From positions 1-64,000 of the forward strand of contig MU400726.1 in NCBI GenBank assembly GCA_022578965.1: DNA of 64,000 bases, given 5' to 3'. Below, in pieces: positions 45,733 to 58,279 of the stretch. Positions within the stretch are counted from its first letter, which is position 1; each line of letters opens with the position of its first letter. The notes under the pieces were generated by a model, which did not search any database, was not told where the DNA came from, and saw nothing but the letters and a program-made list of their open reading frames with translations. The position numbers and the translations under genes were made by a program. Source of the stretch: Xylaria sp. FL1777 (lineage: Eukaryota; Ascomycota; Sordariomycetes; Xylariales; Xylariaceae).

Positions 45733-47253
45733 TTAGTGTCTTAGTTATGAGGTTTGTACTAAGTAGCTGTTCTAACGTTGCTTAGCCTAATAGTTCTAAG
45801 CTTTCTAAGTCATACGCTGTCAAGCTAGAGCCGCTTGTATTAGACAAAACAATGCTAGAAAAATATTGGGACAAGAAAAAAAGCACAATTCCAATATTAA
45901 GGGGGCCGGGGGGTGCTACATAGTCCGGCTGTTCCCCTTATACTCAAATGCAACATACAGGCAGGCATGTAACGGATTCCGAAAGCTTTGAACATTTAGC
46001 TCAGCCAAACCCCGAATTCAAGCAACTTCCCCAGCTAGGTAAATTTACTTGGTACACCGCCTGAGCTGCTATTGAACAGCCTGAGAACCTTTTACATTGG
46101 TAAAAGATGCTAGGGCGTCCTCCCATGCTTCGCTTGCCTCAACCTGCCTTGACCTATCTACATATCTATCTTGAAACCACAACTTACCTTAGGCACCTTC
46201 TCTAAGTATCTGTCTAAGTATAACTACCATTTTACAAACCTCCAACCAAGTTCATCTTATGAACTCGAAATCCTCTTGTCTCTCGACCATCCCCATCACT
46301 TCATCTCTTAGGTCTTCGGATTCACTCTACTCTATCCACTCTACTTATCGATCATTACCATCTATTCTCACATCCCACTTCTCTCTTCTTGAGGGTACCT
46401 AGTCTCAACTGCTACATGTGTCCATCTCTGCAGTTCCAGTCAACTCGGAAGCTCCAGAATCTACAGCTAAATCAACTTGTCTCAGTCTCATTAACCTTTG
46501 ATTCTACTCACTTAGATCTTCTCCAACGCTTTCACGCTCACATAAGTAGTCTTTTCCCTCTCGGAGGTAAGTACAGCGTCATCTTCTAATGCAAGCCAAT
46601 TGCCCCTTGCACCTCACCTAAACCAACTTTTCCACGCCTGCCTACCCAGTGATCATCTAATATGCCATGCTATGGTTTTGAATTGTGATATTTGGCAGTT
46701 ATTGACTTCCCTGCCCTGTGCTCGAGGTGATCCATTTATTTACATATGGATCTGTGCTTGTTTGAAATACTCACTCATTCACTATACTCATGCTTGATGG
46801 TTACCAACATCCCTCGCCACTTCCTTCCTTTCTCACGCCTTCCCTTCATATTTCCTTTAAGTTACTACCTTCCTTAACCTAGTTCGAGCATTATTTCGCT
46901 CCCCAATCTCCATTCTGACGCAACTTCCTCGAGGTGTGCAGCCTGCAACAAGAATTCCACCTTGCCCAAGCACATGAGGCCAGTTCTCACCTTGGCACCT
47001 TCCTTTAAATACAAAGTTTACCTTACCACAGTCCCTGCCCAAATCCCCCCGACATTTCCCACTTCCATATAACGAGCAGACAATCCCTTCTTTATCCACT
47101 CGTTTCTTATCCCTTAACCTTTATTCCATCCTTAAGCAGTTTCTCCCCACATGCTTTCTCAGCGTGCAATGTAACCCAAAGCACAATTGCTAACTTCCCA
47201 GACTTTCGCAATCTCTCTGCTGTGGACAGTTTCCCCCCGCATTGGTAGGAAGC
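45733..47253. other. Intergenic, pyrimidine-rich, upstream of the SNF2 gene
   Basis: About 1.5 kb without a supported gene. The plus strand is C/T-rich from about 46100 to 47240, a pattern often seen in fungal promoters and 5' leaders, and directly precedes the SNF2-type gene. No RNA gene recognised. Confidence 0.55.
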
Positions 47254-50200
47254 ATGATGGGAGAAGAGCATCAGCGGGCCGCAGCGGCAAAGGTCTCCGC
47301 CTCACTGGCCAAAAAAAATACAGCCCAACTTTTCTGTGCTCGGGGTAGAAACCAGATGATACCATCAGGGTTTCGACGTAAGATTCGAAATAAGAACCGA
47401 CATAAGAGCCTAAGAAAGACCTATAAGAAGGCCAGGTGGGATCCCTACGACAGGTTCACCAGAGAAGAGCGTAAGTAAACGATAATCCAGCTGCTGCTTA
47501 CCTACTTACATAGACTGAACTTTCTCCTGGGTAGCATTGACAGAGTTCCTGTCTGGCCAAAAGTACCGCTGCCATAGCCTCATCGACCGGGAGAGTTTTG
47601 CGAAATTCGCCATCCAAAAGGTTCTTGATGGCCATCCTGACGACAATTTTGAGATTACGGGCGAGATTATGAAGAATGAGTCTGTTGTTGATCAATCGGA
47701 TGAGCTCGAGGACATAGTAAATGTGATCAGGGCAGATGGACAGCAAGACGTGGACGCCGAGGTAAGTACCCTATATATACGTATATACGTATTTCATGGA
47801 AGCTAACAGCGGTACTAGATTCCCCAAGATCACGGTACTCGCTCTTCTAAGACCGAGGACAATGAGTTTACACAGACGATCAGTGCGGCTGCGCAGTCAA
47901 TTATCTCCGCCAGCCCTAACAGTCTAGGACCCCCCATCAACCCCTGCGCTATGTATCTGAAGATGACAAAATGTGGTCAATATGGCCGCAGTAACTCTAC
48001 CGTCTGGAGATCACCTTTCATCCCGAAACTAGACAACGAGAACGGTCGTCGAGGTCTTCTAGACCATCAAGTTACCGCAATAGTATGGCTGCTCTCTAGG
48101 CTGTTTGGAGATCTCCCTACATTGGAGTACAAGGATCCTAAGGATCCTTGGGGAAATCCTTACTCTGATACAGAAACCCCGTCCGATGTTGAAAATCGCA
48201 AACGTCTCAAAGGCCCTAAATACTTCGGTGGGATCCTAGCCGACTCAATGGGTCTTGGGAAAACGCTTATCACAACCGCGTTAGTGAACCTGTTGATGAG
48301 CCAAGAACTTAATGTTATGCGAGCTGAAGATGGAACTACCATCCATCGTCCCGTTTTACTTGTGACTCCTAATCCTACTGTAGCAAATCAATGGGTGCAG
48401 GAATTTGTCCATGTCACTGACCCATCTACTCTATACCTGATTATAGTTTCAGGTCCTGGCCTAGAAGAAATAGGTCATAGGGACCGAGTTGTTTATTTTG
48501 ACCGCGACAATTTCTTATATTGGCCGTCCCGCTTCAACTTCGTGTGGAATGAGGACGATCCTCTGGCATCCAAGGTGGTTCTCATCATGACATTGGACAG
48601 CTGGGCGGTCAGAACCTGTGACTATCGCTATTCCGGCAAACAGGGTTGGCACTCGACCTTCACGGATAAGAGTCGTGGATTCTCACTTGTCATCGTCGAC
48701 GAGGCCCATAAAGTAAAGAATCACAAAACAAAAAATTGGCGATCAATCTATCTCCTTGAGCGCCAGTTCACCCTTCTTATAACGGCCACACCGTGCTTGA
48801 ACACTCTCACTGATATATTCGGGCTTGCTAGACTGCTGTGGAGTGTGCCTGAGCAATACTTGAAACAGAACCCTACAGTGTGGAGCGAAATGGAAGAGGT
48901 GTTTGGAGAGCTGGAGAAACTTGAGCTTCTCGACAAGTACCCTAGTTCGCATGATTTTCAACTAGTGGCAGGACGGCCAGCCTTGCTTGCTAGAATGCTC
49001 TTCAAGCACAGGGAAGCGAGAACACATGACATAGATCTGACACGCCAGTACCTCAGACATTTTGAAGCGCTCGCCATGTTGAAGAGGTCCCCAAGCTCCT
49101 ACATATATGCAGATTGGGAGAAGACTAGTCACAGATCTCTCGAGGGCCTATTCCCAAAAGTTGAGAATTATACCGTCGACGTTAGTCCCGGAGAAGCATA
49201 CGAGCAGGAATATCAGAGGGTGCATATAGATCTTGTTATGAGGTATCTCAAAGGCCTAAAGGACTGGGGAACCGTGGTTGACGAAGTAGGCCAAAGGCTC
49301 AAAAAGGAAGAAGATGAAGCAAAGCTACCTATCGTGAATTCTATCAGACTCCTCCAGATCGCCTCTTCTTCGTTGGATGTCTATAACTTTAACACGATCG
49401 TCTCCGCAAATGGATACTCGACACTGTCTGTTGAAGTGGCTAAAATGCGTGAAAAACAGGTGGATCTTCTCAAACTAGCAGAGTTCTTGGTTATACCGAC
49501 CGAGCCAAAACCAGAGACTCACATCGGCTGGATGGCACTTGTCACACGGAACTCTCCTATCCTTCGTTACATCCTCCGTTATATCACCGAAAAAATATTA
49601 ATTAGAGAGGCTAATGGCAAAATCAGGAAGCTACTGATTGTTGAACACAACCCGATGGTAGCTTTCTACTACGAGCTTGTTCTGCAGTTTTTAGGCTTTG
49701 AGTGCCGCTGTATGCACGCGCAGTTGTCACTGAATGAACGCCAAGAACTCGTCGACAGCTTCAACAGTTCTGACAACGAATCATGCCAGATTTTGATACA
49801 GTTGTATACCGTTGGGTTTGCCGGCACGAACTTGCATAAGAGCTGCTCACAGGTCTTGGTCTCTTCTCAAGCCCATAGTCTTCAAGTCCAGTGGCAGGCT
49901 ATCTATCGAGTTATTCGAGTGAGTTTTTTCCCTAGAATTATCACTACACCATTCTATATCAGGATTATACTAACCAGTTCTAGGTCGGCCAGACATCAGA
50001 CGTTACCGTTCACAGAGTGAAGCTGAAGAACTCGTACCATTCATTCCGAGAGAGCCGCCAGATCGAGAAGATCCTCCCAGAGCTTGGCGCAAGAGCACAC
50101 GGAAATACAAAGAGGGTATTAGTTCGACTTCTAAATCTCTTCCAGTACGAGATCCATGAAGCATGGCATTCTTCCGAGGGCCAAAAACTCCGACAAGAGA

Positions 50201-50979
50201 AGAATCTACTGGACGATGATAACTCGGACGAGGAAGCCGAACCATCGGCTCACAAGGGAATCAAAAAGGAAGAAGATGTCGAGTCGCCGGCTTTCGAAAG
50301 AGTAAAGCTCAGCACCAATCCTATGATTAAAGTCGAAGACAAGAAAATCAAGAAAGAAGAAGTTGATTCTCCTGAAAGTCTCTTCTCATCATTCGAGCCT
50401 CTACCTACCTCTAGTTCGAACAAACGAGGTCAAGAGCCGCTCATGCCAAGGCCAGGCAACGGCAGCGGAGGCTGGTACAACAAAGATGGGTTAAGCGACG
50501 ACGCGGCGTTCCTTGCGCTACGGACGCGCGACGAGTATTACGAAGAATTCATTGACCTGCCACGAAAGGCCAAGAGCGTCTTCAGCCATTCGAAGAACAA
50601 CCTGCGCCGGCTCCTATCTTACGGCAATGACGATAGGACACTGTCGACAAGGCCGTGGAACGAGGCTGATCTCGAGAATCCGGCAGTACTGGAGCGCGGG
50701 CTCGAGCTCATGCTGCGTGTGCGTCTGGGTGCAAAGGAAATCGCTATGCTGCCGTTCCCGATGATCGATCTCTCGCGGGCGTCTGCATCGCGCCGCGCAC
50801 AACTACAGCTACTCCTTGCTGAGACGAGATATACGGATCAGGACCTCAACAGCGCTGATGCAAGCTCCGCTAGTAAGGAGTCGAAGGAGGTGTTACGAGG
50901 TACTGATTTGAAGAAGCCTCTTGCGCAGATTGATGAAGATCTCGAGAAGTTGGCTCTATTTACAGATGATATAAGATAG
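47254..50979 (+). CDS. SNF2-family DNA-dependent ATPase/helicase
   Basis: Exons 47254-47470, 47544-47761, 47819-49918 and 49984-50979 give 1176 residues, all joins in phase with GTAAGT or GTGAGT donors. The first 80 residues are very basic (FRRKIRNKNRHKSLRKTYKK), likely nuclear and DNA-binding. The SNF2 ATPase core follows: LLDHQVTAIVWLL; Walker A DSMGLGKT (about 287-294); VLLVTPNPTVANQW; DEAH (about 439-442) in VIVDEAHKVKN; TATP (about 467-470). The helicase C lobe has KLLIVEHNPMVAFYYE, MHAQLSLNERQELVDSF, GTNLH and motif VI QAIYRVIR joined to VGQ across the last intron. The C-terminal 330 residues are acidic and lysine-rich, with LKKEE/VKSEE-like KIKKEEVDSPE stretches. SNF2 proteins move or remodel nucleosomes or strip proteins from DNA. 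The subfamily was not identified; the divergent core and fungal-only flanks suggest an accessory, not a core, remodeller. Two ATGs in tandem (47254, 47257) start it. Confidence 0.88.
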
Positions 50980-51903
50980 CTAAGAGGAACTGCATTATTC
51001 TTACTGATGATGCTGAGCTTCTTCAGTAGTAGCAGTGCTGGTGGAAATTTAGAGAAAACTAAGGATAGGGTGATTATATTATGATCTTTGATGCTAATGA
51101 GGGTAAGGAACATGATGAAATGGTGGAATACGGGATGGAGGTCAACTCGGAAGACAATTGAGAAGGAAATGTGGTTATCGAAAAGGAGACTGAGTGAATG
51201 TAGGCGTTTGGCAGATGCTGCCCACGCCCGGCGGGTGCGGTCTCAACGCGGTCCTCTGGAATTAGAACACGAGAACTACATTGCAACTTATATAGGAATT
51301 TGAGTCTTCTGGCGCTAAATTTGGCCTGAGAGATTCCTCCTGCTTGCTTTTATTGCGAAATATTAGGTAAATTAAGAAGAGATAAAAGAGTGTGATACTC
51401 ATCAATATCCGCTGATCATCTTCCTCTGCCATATATCCAGATCAAACGTGTATATATTAATGACGTTATAACAGTTGAGAGTGAATGTTGAATGTCGTAG
51501 AAGAGATAAAGACAACTGACGTGTAGCTGTTGTGAAAGGTCCCCATAAGAACCTAAAGGGAAATTGCCTCAAATACCTCCTACTTACTTACTCCAGTTGT
51601 AAGGATTAGCCTGCTAAGTGCAAAAAGGCGCGGACTAACTTTAATTCCTCAGGCATAATACATCTATCTTCGTTCAGTGTGATATGATATATAAGTCTGA
51701 TCGGGAACCGACTCATAGAAGTAAATATAAGTTAGACAACGACACTTCCATACTCAAATAAATTAATATGAGCGTCAACGTAAATATATTCATTCATGAA
51801 GCATCAAACCTCTAATTTGTCTACTCTATCATTAGGTAGTCATATTCATACTGATAAGCATAAGCATACCCCATACCCGTACGACGTAACCCCGTCTGCT
51901 GTC
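50980..51903. other. Intergenic between convergent genes
   Basis: About 920 bp between the stop codons of the SNF2 gene (+) and the dehydrogenase (-). AT-rich in 51350-51900, no gene recognised. Confidence 0.6.
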
Positions 51904-52887
51904 CTAAATAACATTCCTAAGCTCCTGCCCAGCTAAGAACCTCCTCAAATTAAACGCAATAAGCGCCTCGGCATCCTGCGGCCTACCGCCAGCAGCATGG
52001 GGACTGACGATGGCATTCCGCGCCTTGTACAGCCTTGACTCGGCGGGCAGGGGCTCCTTCACAAAGACGTCGAGCGCGGCGCCGCCGATCTTGTCCTTCT
52101 CCAGCGCGTCGGCCAGCGCGTCCTCGTCGATCGAGGTGCCGCGCCCGACGTTGACGACCCATGTGTGCTTCGGCAGCAGCCGTAGGCGATCTGCGTTCAG
52201 CGCGTTCCGCGTGCTGTCGGATCCCGGTAGGATCATGACGAGGGCGTCCGTCTGCGGGAGGAGTTCTGGCAGCGCGTCCTCGGCGTAGATCTCGGTGCCC
52301 TCACGGACGCCGGCCGAGCGCGCGACGCCGCGCACTGTGGCGCCCAGTGCTTTCAGGTGCGGCGCGAGCGTCTTGGCGATGTTGCCATAGCCCCAGATGA
52401 GCACGTTGGCATCACGCAGCGTCGTGAAGCGGTCCTTGGGGCGGTCGGGCTGCGGTCCGCCGAGGTGCCCTGCCCACTTGCCCTGCACCTGGTAGTCGCG
52501 CATCTCGTCGAAGCGGCGGGCGGCGGTTAGCAGGAGGCCCAGGGTGTGCTCGGCGACGGTGCGGTCGTGGAGGCCCGAGCCCGTGGTGACCGTCACGGAG
52601 GGCGGGAAGCCGGCCGACAGCACGTCGTTGGGACCCGCGGCGAGTGACTGGATCCAGCGCAGGTTCTTCATGCGCGCGGCGGCGTCCCGGAGGTTCTCGG
52701 CGCTGTTGGTCCAGGTCACGAGCACCTCTGCGTCTATCAGGTCCTCGGGGATAATGCTCTTGACGTCATAGGGGTGCAGCGACGCGCTGAAGCCCTCGAG
52801 GCTTGCGACGTCGAGATTGAGCGATGTTGGGTAGAGGAGCTTCATGATGCCGGTGGTGACTCGAGGGGATGCTATTTTCCGGAACAT
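51904..52887 (-). CDS. D-isomer-specific 2-hydroxyacid dehydrogenase family protein
   Basis: Single-exon frame of 327 residues. Start 52887, or the Met at 52845 (MKLLYPTS), which fits the usual family start better; the first 14 residues (MFRKIASPRVTTGI) could be an extension. The Rossmann NAD(P) loop is GYGNIA (166-171). Catalytic residues expected for the family are all present: Arg249 in NVGRGT, Glu278 in VKEPLP, His297 in SPHAAG. The enzyme should interconvert a 2-keto acid and a D-2-hydroxy acid with NAD(P)H in the cytosol (glyoxylate/hydroxypyruvate reductase-like). The exact substrate is not predictable. Strong bias to G/C-ending codons, unlike both neighbours, which gives long shadow frames on the other strand. 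The absence of introns is also unusual for this window; transfer from bacteria is possible but not shown. Confidence 0.92.
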   Translation of the reverse strand: MFRKIASPRVTTGIMKLLYPTSLNLDVASLEGFSASLHPYDVKSIIPEDLIDAEVLVTWTNSAENLRDAAARMKNLRWIQSLAAGPNDVLSAGFPPSVTVTTGSGLHDRTVAEHTLGLLLTAARRFDEMRDYQVQGKWAGHLGGPQPDRPKDRFTTLRDANVLIWGYGNIAKTLAPHLKALGATVRGVARSAGVREGTEIYAEDALPELLPQTDALVMILPGSDSTRNALNADRLRLLPKHTWVVNVGRGTSIDEDALADALEKDKIGGAALDVFVKEPLPAESRLYKARNAIVSPHAAGGRPQDAEALIAFNLRRFLAGQELRNVI

Positions 52888-53498
52888 GGGGCAGAATGCA
52901 GGTCGTTGAGTTGCCTTTTATTTATTCAACCAGAGAACTTGTCACGGAGATGCTCCACTAGCGGCCGCTGCACGTGTACTTGGGTGGTATTGAAGGGATT
53001 TTCCCTGTTGGCCATCTAGATTTTGGGGGTCTGGCGCGGGGCAGCACGCAGGAGTATATAGGCAGGTAGAAACGCGGGGGTCTCAAGCAATAATACACTA
53101 CAGGTTCGTAATATTGACCCGAGCTGTGTGGGGTTATGACTCGCCCCTATATCGGCATTGTGTGCTAGGTATCAGACAGACCGGAATAGCAGCTTTCGGC
53201 GGTATGAGCCCCAAAAAATTATACCTAAGGTTAGTAGTGCGTGGACTAAAGTGGACATTTGTAGTCTACTACATGTACATAGAACCCCCACGGACGCTAC
53301 GAGAGGTTAGCAACAGCAGGAATGAAAGAGGAAAAGGGGGAAGCAGACAGTAGTCGCAGCATGGTAAAAATGGTGTTGGTGACTTACTTCGCTATTCAAA
53401 TATATCGTACGTAAACAATTCAGGAGCTCCCCAACATAGTAGGTAAACGAAGGTACCTGGGCCGTTTGAATGGATGGATAGATATAGTTTCGGTATTC
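52888..53498. other. Intergenic, promoter side of the dehydrogenase gene
   Basis: About 610 bp between two minus-strand genes. Should contain the dehydrogenase promoter and the 3' end region of the STAND-like gene. No further gene seen. Confidence 0.6.
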
Positions 53499-56400
53499 CT
53501 AACTTGTTCGAAAGGGGCAATGTTCCTGCGATACCTTGAAGAACTCATCGATTTGGACACGCGTGAGGCTGCTCTTTCTACTTCCCAACCGGTCATGGTT
53601 ATCAGAGGAGGATGGCGCGGCATCGTCCGCCGACGGCTTACGTTTCTCGTCCACCGATGCTTCCCCGACACTCTCTTTAGCTCGCGAATGCAGTTTGACA
53701 GGCATGTCAGTGTCCGATAATCCCTCCGAGGACGTGACCGTGTCAAATTCGTCGGTACTATGAGAGTCAGCCTCCCCCAGATCGGTAAATGGGCCGACAA
53801 CAGCGTCAGGACCGGTGTAGAGCGCCTTGTTAAACCCGAAGTCGAAGTTATCTTTATCTCCATGATTCTGTGGGCGGAACAGCCTGCATATCCCCGCGGC
53901 TGCGCTGACGGGTAGCCGTCTCCTGAATACAGTCTTGCGAGGTGACTTGTACCGGCAGAGTCTTGCTACTGCTGGGCCAAACTCCCGGCGACTCCTGGCG
54001 TGGGACTTCAGATTATGTTTTTCAGTTGTATCCTTGGTCGCTTCACAGCTTGATGTGCCGGCTTGAAGGGGGCCCAGAGGCTGCTGTTCTGGCCTACTAG
54101 TCTGTTCGCTCGTGGCCTTCGGTGACAGCTGTGTCGGAGATTCGATGCTAGTTCTGAGCTCCGTGGCTCGCTGTCTCTTCGTTACCATAAGGCTTCGGGC
54201 CGGAGAGCTCTCGCCAATATCACTATCTGAATCTACTCCGACCGAGATAAACGAAGAGTCGAAAGATGTTTGGCGGGTTGACTGTTTCACTTCATCAAAG
54301 ACAGAAGATATGTCTGACTCTGATCCTGAGGTGCTATCGAGATAACCCGGCGGATCGCTACTAACTGATGAAGGTTTTCTATTTGGCTCCGCTGGGCTCT
54401 GTTTGGTTACTGCATTGGCTTGCCTGTCATACCCGAGCAGATTATAAATATCGTTTTCCATCTCTAGCGAAGTGGGTGTCGTTAGAGCTAGGCCAACTTG
54501 GTATTCATCGGCCTGCTGGAGCAAGTCCTTATGAAAGTTAAGATCTGGAATCCGCAACGATTTATCAGATAGGTATGACGCTGGACTGTTGCCGAAATCA
54601 AATTGATCAAGCTTAGGTATTTTGTATAGTTGTTTCGGTTTACTCTTGTTGTTGTTACGTCCATGGTCACACGATTCGTTTGCTCCAGTAGATTGCTTCA
54701 CACTGGGAGATGTATCCATCAACTCAAAGATTGCATTGTCGGGCATTTCATAGCAACCAGTCGGAGTTACTGTTAGTGGCTTTTTGAAGAGGTGATCGGG
54801 CACACCTTCTTGGAAGCTAAACTGCCGTTGAAGTTGTTGCTTTTGCTCCAGAATATCCTCCTGGCTCTTTGTTATATTCGTCGGGTTGCTGTCGGCCTGC
54901 TCGGCAACCCACTCCATGGTCCGAGAGTTACCCGCCAAATCATGGTTCTTTTGTACCTCTGAACCAACTTTTGTCAAAGAGTTTTGCTTCGACTTTATTG
55001 GGCTTTGTACACTCGAAACAGATGCATTAGGGTCGGAGTCAGGCTCCTTGGCAGACATTTGTGCAATGCGTGATACCTTCACTATCTTTTTGATTTTGAA
55101 TGAAGAATCATGAGCCCCGGTATTTAAAGGATATAAGTCCGTCAAACGAGGTCTGAATAAGGCTCGTAGATTTGACCAGGACCGTTTCTTCACTTTCGGC
55201 TCCTCGAAATCTGGATCCGCTTTGACAGACAGTTCGTCATCCGCGTCGATAGAAGGGCACGTTGAGATCGGAGAAGAAACGTCTTCCAATGCCTGTTCGC
55301 GCATCTGAAGAGAGCTGAGGTTTTTTGCTATTGGAAGATCGTGGATTTTGCGGACCACTGAGAGAGATCTCGAGATTTCTGGACAGTCCTGGAGCCCGAA
55401 GATGCCGATAAGAAGCTCTTTACAATCAACCAGGAAGTCTACCATCTTAGGTACCGGTTCGAAGAGTCTTAATTCGGGTAGCTCCGCCTCAATTGCGTCG
55501 GCTAGGAGGCTATCCCCAGATTCTTGATACGATGTGGCTATGACTCTCATTGCGTCGTTTGCTTCTGGAACTGTACAATGTGGCGTTCCTTGAAGGGCCG
55601 CCCAAAGCCGTTTGCTATTCTCCCGCGCTCCTTCGAAGTCTAACTCGTGTAATTGTAACAGTGCTAGAGCATAAAGAAGTTGATGCGCGACAGTGTCTTT
55701 CTCAGCGCTGGAATCAACGAGTGCGAGAATTAGATCTTGTGCTTCTTGAATATTGCCCTGAAGGAGAGTACACAAGGCAAGCTGAGTCTGTAATCGTAGC
55801 TGGTGCTGTACATCATTTGAGCCAGAAGAGCTGTACCACTTCAGAGCTTCTCTGAGGAGGCCTTCCGCCTTTTCTAGATCCAGTTGTTGAAGAGCCCGCT
55901 GAGCGATCTTGCTAAAACCACCTGTAAATATAGTACTAAACGTATGATTGGAGTCAGTCTCGCGTATCTCAGCGAGTACTTCGGAACCCTTCGGTGGACC
56001 AGAAGGTAGTATCTCATCCTCCTCCATGCCAGAGATGCTGGAAACGCTGGATACAGAGGTAATAGAACGCGCGACTTGTTGGTTTTGAGAAAGGTATGTT
56101 TCGATTTGCATTCTTTTCACAGACGGCAGCCGAGGCGATATTCCTGACCTGGTATCATCGTCCCCAAACTCAGTAGGGGGCGGCTGCGTGCTTCCAGCCA
56201 CCGTACTCGCTGTAACGCTGGCGCTTGTATGAAATTCGTGCGCCGCCCGGATCAGCCCTTTCAGATGGTGAACTAGACGAATATCTTGTTCATTGAGAAA
56301 CAAGGTGGAGTAGGAGACAGTGGCAGCTTGAGAAGATTTCTTCAGAGCGGCTTTCAGCTCCTTAAGATCTCTCAAAATATTATCCTGAGATTCATTGCTT

Positions 56401-56913
56401 CGAAGAGAAAGAGACCTTTAACTTGTTAATATTAAAGTGTAGCCGAGAATTGTGCGAGGCAAACGCTCTGGCTTACACATTAATGACTTGTAATAATGTC
56501 TGCAGGGACAAATTTGACATAGAGATCTTTTCTCGAAATGAGGCAATCTCGCCCGCGCGAGATCGCATCTCGGCCGCAACTCTCGCTCGACGAAAGAGGG
56601 TATTAGAGCGGGAGGGTCTCTTTGGCTCTTTGAAGATTGAGCCTAATTCGTCTATTGTCTGCTGGCAATCTGAGAGGGCAATTTTGCTCTCTTTCCAGAG
56701 AGCTGGATCGATATGGCTCAAGGCATAGGCATTGTCTCGACAATTTTCCAGTGCTTTATCGATGGATCTCAAGTAGCCGTTGAGAGTACTGACTTCTTTG
56801 ACCAATGACTGAAACCCTCGATCGGCATTGCGAATTGCTTGGAGGGCGTTGTAGATGTTACTTGCGGCTCCAAGTAGGGTGATCACAGAGGTGGTAATGG
56901 AGAGGGGATCCAT
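53499..56913 (-). CDS. Large protein with STAND-type fungal N-terminal domain and TPR-like region
   Basis: Minus-strand exons 56913-56477 and 56397-53499 give 1111 residues. The 79-nt intron (GTAAGC donor, CGAAG acceptor) joins LLQVIN to NESQDNILRDL in phase. Translation starts at MDPLSITTSVI (56913), the characteristic beginning of the fungal N-terminal domain of STAND/NLR proteins (Helo-like/PigL_N type). The frame is open 24 codons further upstream, but this is the family start. Residues 1-200 are helical with the pattern ALQAIRNADRGFQSLVKEV. Residues about 305-425 look like TPR/SEL-like helical pairs (AQRALQQLDLEKAEGLLREA, ALCTLLQGNIQEAQDLIL). The remaining 650 residues are Ser/Pro/Glu-rich and disordered. 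No NACHT or NB-ARC NTPase (no Walker A) was found. The N-domain in NLRs signals in heterokaryon incompatibility or cell death; here the role is unknown. Confidence 0.8.
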
Positions 56914-57992
56914 TGCATCTAGGACTGAGGCTCTTATGCAAGGAGCGACTGCTCGAGTAAGAGGGCCAGTGGTATCAAAAGCCAAATCTAGCCCGGAGCT
57001 CTGAATAGTGCTTCAAACTTGTAAGTGTATTGATTCACACAAGTTTGGAAAGAGAGCTGCGCCAATTGCTCGCGATCATTAGCTCGGGTGACAACACTAC
57101 CACGGTATTGCTTGAGCGAACGAGGAGCATGCGAGAGGCAACATGAGTTACAAGGCACAGCACACGGTGAGTGCCATTCAGCCTACAAATCCGCCTGCCC
57201 CATTGAAAGTGCAAGATTCCGGTCCAGTGTGTGTACCCGCAGGCAAGTAACTGGGAAGGGATTAGCATCCTCCTGCCGGTAAGCGTGTAGCTCATACACA
57301 TGCGTATACGCAGTAGTATACACCGCCATCCTATTGCATACGATATAACCTCAAACTACTGTTTAGTCAAGAGAATGATGGAGATTCTGTCTTGTTTCCC
57401 ATCTTTATAGCGAGAATACTCAATCTGGAGGATATCCTAGCCCAAACAGCTGCGATTGGCGTAGATGGTCCCCGGTTGCATGTAAACCCTACTGGTTAGA
57501 GTCTTTTGTTATGACTAGGGCGACGGCCAATCAAGCTGCCATGTTGGCTATCGGTATACTCCCTCGTTGACTCGTATAGTAAGTAGGTAGATGTAGATAC
57601 GGTGCGTACCACAATTCGTGAGGATAGCATGACAGGGCTATTACTGGCTGTAAGAAGAGCACAACTGTAGACTGTGGGAGAGCTGAGAGGCAGTCATGCA
57701 AGCTACCAAAGTGGCGGAGTTGGCTTACTTACCATAGACGTACCGTTCCCCAGCTCCCTGCAACGCTGGTTGGTCCAAGCTCAATGTACCTAAGCACCTA
57801 AGCCAGTACCTAGAAGTGGCAGTGCGAAGTTGGCCTTGGGGGACATATCCTAATGTAGTATAGACCTCACGCCCTTCCAATGCCGCGGAGGCCGGGTAGT
57901 GTGTACCAACCTCCCTATTTTCATCCCTGTTGCCATTCGCTGCACGTGGAAGACGTGGAAGTCTAGCCGATAGGTCAATCAATCTTGATCTA
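56914..57992. other. Intergenic upstream of the STAND-like gene
   Basis: About 1.1 kb with no gene recognised, with TACGCAGTA/CATACACATG words at 57290-57320. It should hold the promoter of the minus-strand STAND-like gene. The TA at 57991-57992 is the left target-site copy of the MITE. Confidence 0.55.
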
Positions 57993-58279
57993 CGAAGGTC
58001 GCGGCAAAAAGTTCTAATCATCCTTGGCAACTCCACATAGTGTGTATAGCTTGGGCTCCATACGGCTTGGGCAAGTGCCAGCCAGAGCGTCGATTGAATG
58101 GGCAGTTCGGTTGGCAATTTGTGGCAGTTGGAAGCAGTTGGTAGCGGTCCGTAAAAATAGGTTGGCACTTGGTGCGGGCCGCTTACACTTGGTAGATAAT
58201 CTACGCGTTCAAAAAACGCTAAAAGTTTTCCACTGTTTATTAGCTTAGCGATGATTAGAACTTTTTGCCGGGACCTTCG
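57993..58279. mobile_element. MITE with 30-bp TIRs and TA target duplication
   Basis: Left end 57993-58022 starts CGAAGGTCGCGGCAAAAAG. Right end 58250-58279 is its reverse complement, with one mismatch in 30 (GTCGCGG against GTCCCGG). TA flanks both ends (57991-57992 and 58280-58281), the target duplication of Tc1/mariner-type elements. The 287-bp element has no transposase and is non-autonomous. An internal inverted repeat (CAAGTGCCAGCC near 58071 against GGTTGGCACTTG near 58160) adds further foldback. No autonomous partner or second copy was noticed in the window. Confidence 0.85.

Noticed and set aside
52010..52288. Plus-strand open frames over the dehydrogenase
   Set aside because: Shadows of a G/C-ending codon gene; Ser/Ala-rich, no motif.
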